This document shows, in pieces, positions 29,111 through 35,839 of a DNA stretch of 45,389 nt (position 1 is the stretch's first letter; the number at the start of each line of letters is the position of its first letter). Where the stretch lies: assembly GCF_027257875.1 (NCBI RefSeq), contig NZ_JAPVQY010000064.1, forward strand, positions 1-45,389, written 5' to 3'. The notes beneath the pieces were generated by a model. It ran no database searches. It saw only the letters and a list, made by a program, of their open reading frames with translations, and was not told the DNA's origin. Made by a program: the position numbers and the translations under genes. This stretch comes from Burkholderia sp. IMCC1007. GTDB lineage: Bacteria; Pseudomonadota; Gammaproteobacteria; Burkholderiales; Burkholderiaceae.

Positions 29111-29629
29111 ATGGCAAAGATGCAAGCGAAAGTTCAGGCTGACGAGCGCGACGACGGCCTTCGCGAAAAGATGATTTCGGTCAATCGCGTGACCAAGGTC
29201 GTGAAGGGTGGCCGTATTCTCGGCTTCGCCGCACTGACCGTGGTTGGCGACGGTGATGGCCGCATCGGTATGGGCAAGGGCAAGGCGAAGGAAGTGCCGG
29301 TCGCTGTCCAGAAGGCAATGGAACAAGCTCGCCGCAACATGTTCAAGGTGCCGCTCAAGAACGGCACGCTGCAGCACGAAGTGCACGGCAAGCACGGCGC
29401 ATCCGCTGTCCTCCTCGCTCCGGCGAAGGCAGGTACGGGCGTGATCGCCGGCGGCCCGATGCGCGCAGTGTTCGACGTGATGGGCGTTCAGAACGTCGTG
29501 GCGAAGAGCCACGGTTCGACGAACCCGTACAACCTCGTTCGCGCCACGCTGGACGGTCTGCGCAAGCAGTCGACCCCGGCAGACATCGCGGCGAAGCGCG
29601 GCAAGTCCGTCGAAGATATTTTGGGCTAA
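29111..29629 (+). CDS. rpsE: 30S ribosomal protein S5
   Basis: S5 helps form the mRNA entry channel and affects decoding accuracy. The 172-residue product has the S5 N-terminal double-stranded-RNA-binding-like domain with KVVKGGRILGFAALTVVGDG and GRIGMGKGKAKEVP, followed by the S5 C-terminal domain with SHGSTNPYNLVRATLDGL. AAGGAAGG precedes the ATG. Confidence 0.98.
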   Translation: MAKMQAKVQADERDDGLREKMISVNRVTKVVKGGRILGFAALTVVGDGDGRIGMGKGKAKEVPVAVQKAMEQARRNMFKVPLKNGTLQHEVHGKHGASAVLLAPAKAGTGVIAGGPMRAVFDVMGVQNVVAKSHGSTNPYNLVRATLDGLRKQSTPADIAAKRGKSVEDILG

Positions 29630-29644
29630 GCCCGGGTGGTCACC

Positions 29645-29827
29645 ATGTCTGAAAAAACTGTCAAGGTTCAGCTCGTGAAGAGCCTGATCGGGACCCGCGA
29701 ATCGCACCGTGCGACCGTGCGTGGCCTCGGCCTGCGCCGACTCAACTCGGTTAGCGAGCTGCAGGATACGCCGGCGGTCCGCGGCATGATCAACAAGGTC
29801 TCGTACCTCGTTAAGGTCATCGCGTAA
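29645..29827 (+). CDS. rpmD: 50S ribosomal protein L30
   Basis: L30 is a small 50S protein of ferredoxin-like fold. The ATG at 29645 gives 60 residues, [16 protein letters not shown] onward, matching the family length; the in-frame GTG at 29636 would put the start on top of the GGGTGG ribosome-binding site. [18 protein letters not shown] is the family core. It lies between rpsE and rplO as usual. Confidence 0.94.
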
Positions 29828-29853
29828 GCGGCCCTACGGATCAAGGAGTTGAT

Positions 29854-30288
29854 ATGGAATTGAATAACCTGAAGCCGGCCGCTGGTGCCAAGCACGCCAA
29901 GCGTCGCGTCGGCCGCGGCATCGGTTCGGGCCTCGGCAAGACGGCTGGCCGTGGTCACAAGGGTCAGAAATCGCGTTCGGGCGGCTTCCACAAAGTCGGT
30001 TTCGAAGGCGGTCAGATGCCGCTGCAACGTCGTCTGCCGAAGCGCGGCTTCACGTCGCTGACGAAGGAATTCGTCGGTGAAGTGCGCCTGGGCGACCTCG
30101 AGAAGCTGCCGGTCGACGAGATCGATCTGCTCGCACTGAAGCAAGCCGGCCTGGTCGGCGAGCTGACGAAGAGCGCAAAGATCATCGCGACGGGTGAACT
30201 GAAGCGCAAGATCGTCGTGAAGGGTCTCGGTGCCACCAAGGGTGCGCGCGCTGCGATCGAAGCGGCTGGCGGTTCGTTCGCCGAGTGA
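29854..30288 (+). CDS. rplO: 50S ribosomal protein L15
   Basis: L15 is a late-assembly 50S protein with a long basic N-terminal extension. The 144-residue product has GRGIGSGLGKTAGRGHKGQ near residues 20-45 and a C-terminal globular part with IVVKGLGATKGARAAIEAAGG. AAGGAG precedes the ATG. A hairpin that includes its stop codon lies between it and secY. Confidence 0.97.
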   Translation: MELNNLKPAAGAKHAKRRVGRGIGSGLGKTAGRGHKGQKSRSGGFHKVGFEGGQMPLQRRLPKRGFTSLTKEFVGEVRLGDLEKLPVDEIDLLALKQAGLVGELTKSAKIIATGELKRKIVVKGLGATKGARAAIEAAGGSFAE

Positions 30289-30307
30289 CACGCGTAGCGC
30301 GTCGTCA
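30286..30307 (+). promoter_or_regulatory. Hairpin spanning the rplO stop, upstream of secY
   Basis: TGAC pairs with GTCA and CGCG with CGCG around TAG, with unpaired A and TC between the two stems. The rplO TGA is part of the 5' arm. Ribosomes ending on rplO would disrupt it, which could link rplO termination to secY initiation 24 bases later. Confidence 0.35.
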
Positions 30308-30330
30308 CTTGCATTCATCGGAGAAGGTAC

Positions 30331-31680
30331 TTGGCTAACAGCCCGAGTCTTGCAAAACCCGGTCGAAGCACGGCGAAATTCGGCGATCTGCGCCGGCGAG
30401 CGATGTTCCTGCTCCTGGCGCTGATCGTCTATCGCATCGGCGCGCACATCCCCGTGCCGGGCATCGATCCGGATCAACTGGCGAAGCTGTTCCAGAGCCA
30501 GGCGGGCGGCATCCTGGGCATGTTCAACATGTTCTCGGGTGGCGCGCTTTCCCGCTTCACGATCTTCGCGCTGGGGATCATGCCGTACATCTCGGCGTCG
30601 ATCATCATGCAGCTGTTGGCGATCGTCTCGCCGCAGCTCGAGGCGCTGAAGAAGGAAGGGCAGGCAGGGCAACGGAAGATCACGCAGTACACGCGGTATT
30701 TCACCGTGGTGCTCGCGACCTTCCAGGCGTTCGGTATCGCGGCTGCGCTGGAAAACCAGCCGGGCCTCGTCATCGACCCCGGCATGCTGTTCCGTGTGAC
30801 GACGGTCGTGACGCTGGTGACCGGCACGATGTTCCTGATGTGGCTGGGTGAGCAGATCACCGAGCGTGGTCTGGGCAACGGTATCTCGATCATCATCTTC
30901 GGCGGGATCGCAGCAGGGTTCCCGAATGCCGTGGGTGGGTTGCTCGAACTGGTGAAAACGGGTTCGATGGGGCCGTTCTCGGCGATCATCATCGTCGTTC
31001 TGATTGCCGCGGTGACTTACCTGGTCGTGTTCATCGAACGCGGTCAGCGCAAGATCCTCGTGAACTACGCGAAGCGTCAGGTTGGCAACAAGATCTACGG
31101 TGGGCAGTCGTCGCACTTGCCGCTGAAGCTGAACATGTCGGGCGTGATTCCGCCGATCTTCGCGTCGTCGATCATCCTGTTTCCGGCCACGATTCTTGGC
31201 TGGTTCAGCACGGGTCAACCGACGGGAGGCTGGCTCTCCAACACGTTGCATGACGTCGCGGAGGCGCTGAAGCCGGGTCAGCCGGTCTATGTGCTGCTGT
31301 ACACGCTGGCAATCGTGTTTTTCTGCTTCTTCTACACCGCGCTGGTGTTCAACAGCAGGGAAACCGCAGACAACCTGAAGAAGAGCGGTGCGTTTGTTCC
31401 GGGCATCCGTCCGGGCGACCAGACCGCACGATATATCGACCGCATCCTCACGCGTCTGACGCTGGCCGGTGCGATCTACATCGTCTTCGTGTGTCTGCTG
31501 CCGGAATTCCTGGTGCTGCGCTGGAACGTGCCGTTTTATTTTGGTGGAACGTCGCTGCTGATCATTGTCGTCGTCACGATGGACTTCATGGCGCAGGTGC
31601 AGTCGTACGTTATGTCGCAACAGTATGAGTCGCTGCTCAAGAAGGCAAACTTCAAGGGCGGCAACATCCCAATGCGTTAA
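30331..31680 (+). CDS. secY: Preprotein translocase subunit SecY (TTG start)
   Basis: SecY is the protein-conducting channel of the inner membrane, working with SecE and SecA. The product of about 449 residues has the expected ten hydrophobic segments, with the plug region and first helix near GAHIPVPGIDPDQLAKLF and the cytosolic FIERGQRKILVNYAKRQ loop. The start is TTG, seven bases after GGAG; no ATG or GTG is available near it. It is the penultimate large gene of the spc operon, nine bases before infA. Confidence 0.96.
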   Translation: MANSPSLAKPGRSTAKFGDLRRRAMFLLLALIVYRIGAHIPVPGIDPDQLAKLFQSQAGGILGMFNMFSGGALSRFTIFALGIMPYISASIIMQLLAIVSPQLEALKKEGQAGQRKITQYTRYFTVVLATFQAFGIAAALENQPGLVIDPGMLFRVTTVVTLVTGTMFLMWLGEQITERGLGNGISIIIFGGIAAGFPNAVGGLLELVKTGSMGPFSAIIIVVLIAAVTYLVVFIERGQRKILVNYAKRQVGNKIYGGQSSHLPLKLNMSGVIPPIFASSIILFPATILGWFSTGQPTGGWLSNTLHDVAEALKPGQPVYVLLYTLAIVFFCFFYTALVFNSRETADNLKKSGAFVPGIRPGDQTARYIDRILTRLTLAGAIYIVFVCLLPEFLVLRWNVPFYFGGTSLLIIVVVTMDFMAQVQSYVMSQQYESLLKKANFKGGNIPMR

Positions 31681-31689
31681 TTCAGGACT

Positions 31690-31908
31690 ATGGCCAAAGA
31701 CGATGTAATCCAGATGCAGGGTGAGGTGATCGAAAACCTCCCGAATGCGACCTTCCGCGTGAAGCTGGAAAACGGCCATGTCGTGTTGGGGCATATCTCC
31801 GGGAAGATGCGGATGCACTACATCCGCATCCTGCCGGGCGACAAGGTGACGGTTGAATTGACGCCTTACGATCTGTCTCGTGCGCGGATCGTGTTCCGGG
31901 CGAAGTGA
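31690..31908 (+). CDS. infA: Translation initiation factor IF-1
   Basis: IF-1 occupies the A site during initiation and assists IF-2 and IF-3. The 72-residue product is a single S1/OB domain with VIENLPNATFRVKLENGH and GHISGKMRMHYIRILPGD. Length is typical. AGGA precedes the ATG. Position between secY and rpmJ is the common arrangement outside enterobacteria. Confidence 0.97.
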   Translation: MAKDDVIQMQGEVIENLPNATFRVKLENGHVVLGHISGKMRMHYIRILPGDKVTVELTPYDLSRARIVFRAK

Positions 31909-31928
31909 TTTGAAAAAAGGGTATTATC

Positions 31929-32045
31929 ATGAAAGTGATGGCATCGGTTAAGCGCATTTGCCGCAATTGCAAGATCATCAAGCGCAAAGGCGTCGTTCGC
32001 GTGATCTGCAGCTCGGATCCGCGCCACAAGCAGCGCCAAGGCTGA
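31929..32045 (+). CDS. rpmJ: 50S ribosomal protein L36, zinc-binding type
   Basis: L36 is the smallest 50S protein and stabilises late 23S rRNA folding. The 38-residue product reads [15 protein letters not shown] at the start and [12 protein letters not shown] at the end. It keeps the zinc ribbon ligands C-x2-C, a third Cys, and His (C+ type). It lies 20 bases after infA and 38 before rpsM, ending the spc operon in the usual order. Confidence 0.95.
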
Positions 32046-32083
32046 CCGCGCGTTTGTTTGCGCTTTTTGTTTGAGGAAAAACA

Positions 32084-32449
32084 ATGGCTCGTATCGCAGG
32101 GGTTAACATCCCGAATCACCAGCATACCGAGATCGGCCTGACGGCAATCTTCGGTATCGGCCGCACGCGCTCGCGCAGCATCTGCGTGGCGTCTGGCGTG
32201 GAATTCTCGAAGAAGGTCAAGGACCTGACCGACGCAGACCTCGAAAAGCTGCGTGAAGAAGTGGGCAAGTTCATCGTCGAAGGCGATCTGCGCCGTGAAG
32301 TGACGATGAACATCAAGCGCCTGATGGACCTCGGTTGCTACCGTGGCGTTCGTCATCGCAAGGGCCTGCCGATGCGCGGTCAGCGTACGCGTACGAACGC
32401 ACGTACCCGCAAGGGTCCGCGTCGTGCAGCGCAAGCGCTGAAGAAGTAA
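32084..32449 (+). CDS. rpsM: 30S ribosomal protein S13
   Basis: S13 is a 30S head protein that forms bridges with the 50S subunit and contacts P-site tRNA. The 121-residue product begins ARIAGVNIPNHQH and has the helix-two-turn-helix region followed by the basic RHRKGLPMRGQRTRTNARTR tail. GAGGA precedes the ATG. It opens the alpha operon, with no clear promoter of its own in the 38-base gap after rpmJ. Confidence 0.98.
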   Translation: MARIAGVNIPNHQHTEIGLTAIFGIGRTRSRSICVASGVEFSKKVKDLTDADLEKLREEVGKFIVEGDLRREVTMNIKRLMDLGCYRGVRHRKGLPMRGQRTRTNARTRKGPRRAAQALKK

Positions 32450-32477
32450 GCGGAACTGACAGTTACAGGAAAACGTA

Positions 32478-32879
32478 ATGGCTAAGGCTTCGAACACCGC
32501 GGCGCAACGCGTTCGCAAGAAGGTTAAGAAGAACGTCGCTGAAGGCGTGGTTCACGTTCACGCGTCGTTCAACAACACGATCATCACGATCACCGATCGC
32601 CAGGGCAATGCGCTGGCATGGGCGACGTCGGGCGGCCAGGGCTTCAAGGGCTCGCGGAAGTCGACGCCGTTCGCTGCTCAGGTTGCTGCTGAGTCGGCCG
32701 GTCGCGTCGCGATGGAATACGGCGTGAAGAATCTGGAAGTGCGGATCAAGGGCCCGGGCCCGGGTCGTGAGTCGGCAGTGCGTGCACTGCATGGCCTCGG
32801 CATCAAGATCACCGCGATTTCGGACGTCACCCCGATTCCGCACAACGGCTGCCGTCCGCCGAAGCGTCGTCGTATCTAA
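32478..32879 (+). CDS. rpsK: 30S ribosomal protein S11
   Basis: S11 forms part of the 30S platform near the Shine-Dalgarno helix. The 133-residue product has [18 protein letters not shown] and ends with the signature [17 protein letters not shown]. Length is typical. It follows rpsM by 28 bases and is followed by a 156-base spacer rich in hairpins before rpsD. Confidence 0.98.
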
Positions 32880-33035
32880 GAATGCTGCTGGCACGTTCGT
32901 GCTGGCACATTTGCCTGTCGCCGCGTAGCGTCGACGGGCGTTGCTTTTTTGATTGACTAAGCCCACCGTTCGCCCCAAAGGGCGCGAACTAGCGCGGATT
33001 TTGCTCCGCGTGACTGATTGATAAAGGAATGCAAA
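32880..33035 (+). promoter_or_regulatory. Structured spacer between rpsK and rpsD
   Basis: The spacer contains a direct repeat of TGCTGGCAC at 32886 and 32900. A hairpin GCCTGTCG/CGACGGGC at 32913-32939 is followed, after GTTGC, by six T. A GTTCGC/GCGAAC-type hairpin follows at about 32968-32989, then CGCGGA/TCCGCG at 32993-33010. AAGGAA serves rpsD. S4 represses the alpha operon in E. coli at the rpsM leader; whether it acts here is unknown. Confidence 0.4.
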
Positions 33036-33659
33036 GTGGCACGTTATATCGGCCCCAAGGCCAAGCTGTCCCGCCGTGAAGGCACCGACCTGTTCCTGAA
33101 GAGCGCGCGCCGCTCGCTCGCCGACAAGTGCAAGCTCGACAGCAAGCCGGGCCAGCACGGCCGTACCTCGGGCGCACGTACGTCCGACTATGGTACGCAG
33201 CTGCGCGAAAAGCAGAAGGTCAAGCGTATTTACGGCGTCCTGGAGCGTCAGTTCCGTCGTTACTTCGCTGAAGCCGACCGCCGCAAGGGCAACACGGGTG
33301 AAAACCTGCTGCAACTGCTCGAGTCGCGTCTCGACAACGTCGTGTATCGCATGGGCTTCGGCTCGACCCGCGCTGAAGCGCGTCAGCTGGTGAGCCACAA
33401 GTCGATCACCGTGAACGGCGTCGTCGCGAACGTGCCGTCGCAGCAAGTGAAGGCCGGTGACGTCGTCGCGATCCGCGAAAAGGCGAAGAAGCAGGCGCGT
33501 ATCGTCGAAGCGCTGTCGCTGGCCGAGCAAGGCGGCATGCCGAGCTGGGTTGCAGTCGATGCGAAGAAGTTCGAAGGCACGTTCAAGCAAATGCCGGAAC
33601 GCGCTGACATCGCTGGCGACATCAACGAAAGCCTGATCGTCGAATTGTATTCGCGTTAA
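33036..33659 (+). CDS. rpsD: 30S ribosomal protein S4
   Basis: S4 initiates 30S assembly and, in enterobacteria, represses the alpha operon. The GTG start at 33036, seven bases after AAGGA, gives 207 residues beginning (M)ARYIGPKAKLSRREG, the conserved N-terminus; the upstream ATG at 33018 falls before the ribosome-binding site. The S4 RNA-binding domain, LDNVVYRMGFGSTRAEARQ and VSHKSITVNG, lies near residues 95-130. Confidence 0.96.
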   Translation: MARYIGPKAKLSRREGTDLFLKSARRSLADKCKLDSKPGQHGRTSGARTSDYGTQLREKQKVKRIYGVLERQFRRYFAEADRRKGNTGENLLQLLESRLDNVVYRMGFGSTRAEARQLVSHKSITVNGVVANVPSQQVKAGDVVAIREKAKKQARIVEALSLAEQGGMPSWVAVDAKKFEGTFKQMPERADIAGDINESLIVELYSR

Positions 33660-33667
33660 TCCGATTG

Positions 33668-33720
33668 ACGGCCGAGGTACCCCGATTGCGTTGCGCAAGG
33701 AGGGGCCTCGGCTGTTTATT
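33668..33720 (+). terminator. Attenuator-like hairpin between rpsD and rpoA
   Basis: ACGGCCGAGG pairs with CCTCGGCTGT (G-T tolerated), with further CCCC/GGGG pairing inside a long loop, followed by TTATTTTC. As rpoA has no obvious separate promoter it is probably a partial terminator. Confidence 0.45.
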
Positions 33721-33783
33721 TTCTGGTTGTTACCGGTCAGCCTTATCGGTGTAACGAGCCGAGGGTATTGAAAAGGAAAGCCC

Positions 33784-34761
33784 ATGCAAACCAGTTTGCT
33801 GAAACCCAAGATCATCGCCGTGGAATCGCTTGGCGAGAACCACGCGAGGGTGGTCATGGAACCGTTCGAACGCGGTTACGGCCACACCTTGGGCAATGCG
33901 CTTCGCCGCGTGCTGCTGTCGTCGATGGTCGGCTACGCGCCGACCGAAGTGACGATCGCAGGCGTGGTGCACGAGTACTCGACGCTTGATGGCGTGCAAG
34001 AGGACGTCGTCAACCTGCTGCTGAACCTGAAGGGTGTGGTGTTCAAGCTGCACAACCGTGACGAAGTGACGGTGACCCTGCGCAAGGAAGGCGAAGGCGT
34101 CGTCACGGCCGGCGATATCGAGCTGGCTCACGATTGCGAAGTCATCAACCCGAATCACGTGATCGCACACCTGTCGAAGGGCGGCAAGCTCGACGTTCAG
34201 ATCAAGATCGAGAAGGGTCGCGGCTATGTGCCCGGCAACGTCCGTCGCTACGGCGAAGACACGGCCAAGATCATCGGCCGCATCGTCCTCGACGCATCGT
34301 TCTCGCCGGTTCGCCGGGTCAGCTATGCCGTTGAAAGCGCACGTGTCGAGCAGCGTACCGACCTCGACAAGCTCGTGATGAACATCGAGACGAGCGGCGT
34401 GATCACCCCGGAAGAGGCGATCCGTCAATCGGCACGCATCCTGGTCGACCAATTGTCCGTTTTCGCGGCACTGGAAGGCACGGAAACGGCTGCGGAAGCA
34501 CCGTCGCGCGCACCGCAGATCGATCCGATCCTGCTGCGTCCGGTGGACGATCTCGAGCTGACGGTTCGTTCGGCGAACTGCCTGAAGGCCGAGAACATCT
34601 ACTACATCGGCGACCTGATCCAGCGCACGGAAAACGAGCTGCTGAAGACGCCGAACCTCGGTCGCAAGTCGCTCAACGAGATCAAGGAAGTGCTCGCTTC
34701 GCGCGGTCTCACGCTGGGCATGAAGCTCGAAAACTGGCCGCCGGCTGGTCTCGACAAGTAA
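33784..34761 (+). CDS. rpoA: DNA-directed RNA polymerase subunit alpha
   Basis: The alpha subunit dimerises to seed polymerase assembly, and its C-terminal domain contacts UP elements and activators. The 325-residue product has the N-terminal assembly domain with [19 protein letters not shown], then a linker near residue 240, and the C-terminal domain with [20 protein letters not shown] and [22 protein letters not shown] precedes the ATG. A strong terminator follows 39 bases after its stop. Confidence 0.99.
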
Positions 34762-34797
34762 GCCCGCCTGTAGCGTCGCTAGTCGCTATAGCCGTAG

Positions 34798-34827
34798 TTG
34801 GCAAAGATGCGGATTTTCCTTTAAAAT
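34798..34827 (+). promoter_or_regulatory. Candidate rplQ promoter nested in a terminator hairpin
   Basis: TTGGCA (five of six to TTGACA) at 34798-34803 and TAAAAT (five of six to TATAAT) at 34822-34827 are spaced by 18 bases. The predicted start near 34834 falls in the 3' arm of the terminator, so the new transcript could not form that hairpin. Confidence 0.55.
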
Positions 34828-34844
34828 CCGCATCTTGCTTTTTT
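34801..34844 (+). terminator. Strong intrinsic terminator between rpoA and rplQ
   Basis: GCAA(A)GATGCGGATTTT pairs with AAAATCCGCATCTTGC over 16 bp with a single bulged A and a CCTTT loop, followed by six T. It lies inside what is normally one operon. Confidence 0.88.
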
Positions 34845-34916
34845 CTCTACCGGCCCGTGCACCCATCGAGGTGCGATAGAAGAGCTGGATCAAAACTTTG
34901 AATCAAGGAAACTGAA

Positions 34917-35312
34917 ATGCGCCATCGTCATGGTCTGCGGAAACTGAACCGCACGAGCAGCCACCGTCTGGCTATGCTCCGTAACATGTCCAACTCGCTG
35001 ATCGAGCACGAAGTCATCAAGACGACGCTGCCGAAGGCGAAGGAACTCCGTAAAGTCGTCGAGCCGCTGATCACGCTCGGCAAGAAGCCGTCCCTGGCAA
35101 ACCGTCGCCTGGCATTCAACCGCCTGCGCGATCGTGACTCGGTCGCGAAGCTGTTCGACGTGCTCGGTCCGCGTTTCGCGAACCGTCCGGGCGGCTACCT
35201 GCGCGTGCTGAAGTTCGGCTTCCGCGTCGGCGACAACGCACCGATGGCACTGGTCGAGCTGCTCGATCGTCCGGAAGTCGACGAAACGGAAAACGTGCAA
35301 GAAGCTGAGTAA
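34917..35312 (+). CDS. rplQ: 50S ribosomal protein L17
   Basis: L17 is a 50S protein near the tunnel exit. The 131-residue product begins MRHRHGLRKLNRTSSHRLAM, the family signature, and has GGYLRVLKFGFRVGDNAPMA. CAAGGAAA lies upstream of the ATG. It ends the alpha operon in gene order, but the strong terminator just upstream suggests separate transcription from the nested promoter at 34798. Confidence 0.98.
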   Translation: MRHRHGLRKLNRTSSHRLAMLRNMSNSLIEHEVIKTTLPKAKELRKVVEPLITLGKKPSLANRRLAFNRLRDRDSVAKLFDVLGPRFANRPGGYLRVLKFGFRVGDNAPMALVELLDRPEVDETENVQEAE

Positions 35313-35340
35313 GCTTCCGGTACGCAGCAGGATCTGAAAG

Positions 35341-35367
35341 GGGCCGAGCAATTGCTTGGCCCTTTTT
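35341..35367 (+). terminator. Intrinsic terminator after rplQ
   Basis: GGGCCGAGC pairs with GCTTGGCCC (one wobble) around AATT, followed by TTTTTG. It ends the ribosomal protein supercluster. Confidence 0.9.
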
Positions 35368-35512
35368 GTTTTTGATGCGCGCCTGCGATCGATTGTCGCA
35401 GGGCGGTGCCGGCAGCGTCGCGCGGGCTGCGCTACGATACGGGACGGCCGATGCAGGCCCCGGAAGGAAGATCAGGGGGCCGGAGGCCGGTCAACCAGCC
35501 AGGAGGGCGCGT

Positions 35513-35839
35513 ATGGTGGTGGTGTTGATGCTGACGACGGTGCCCGACGCGGCGACGGCCGCAGCGCTTGCCGATGGCGCACTGGGCGCACGGCTGGCCG
35601 CGTGCGTGTCCGAGCTCGGCGCGATCAAGTCGCGCTATCACTGGCAGGGCAAGGTCGAAACGGCCGACGAGATCCAGTTGCTGTTCAAGACGAGCCCGAT
35701 GCGCTCGCTCGAACTGGAGCGGTTTATTCTCGCGCATCATCCATACGAGACGCCCGAAATCGTCTCGTGGCAGGCCACGGCTTCGGCCGGGTACGGCCAG
35801 TGGGTGACCAGCGAAACTCAACGTCTATTTCATGTTTAA
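35513..35839 (+). CDS. cutA: Divalent-cation tolerance protein CutA
   Basis: CutA1 proteins are small trimeric ferredoxin-like proteins linked genetically to copper and other divalent-cation tolerance; their biochemical role is not settled. The ATG at 35513 follows a perfect AGGAGG by six bases and gives 108 residues, typical of the family. The core LAACVSELGAIKSRYHWQGKVE and HPYETPEIVSW are characteristic. Longer frames upstream lack conservation. Its 3' end overlaps the first codons of dsbD by eight bases, a frequent pairing in betaproteobacteria. Confidence 0.93.
   Translation: MVVVLMLTTVPDAATAAALADGALGARLAACVSELGAIKSRYHWQGKVETADEIQLLFKTSPMRSLELERFILAHHPYETPEIVSWQATASAGYGQWVTSETQRLFHV

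Noticed and set aside
29668..31818. Minus-strand frame of about 700 codons across rpmD, rplO and secY
   Set aside because: It crosses three conserved genes and intergenic control sites, and has Arg/His-rich low-complexity sequence with no recognisable domain.
35454..35470. GCAGGCCCCGGAAGGAA, reminiscent of the SRP RNA (ffs) tetraloop region
   Set aside because: The stem does not pair as in SRP domain IV, there is no surrounding long rod structure, and no terminator follows before cutA.
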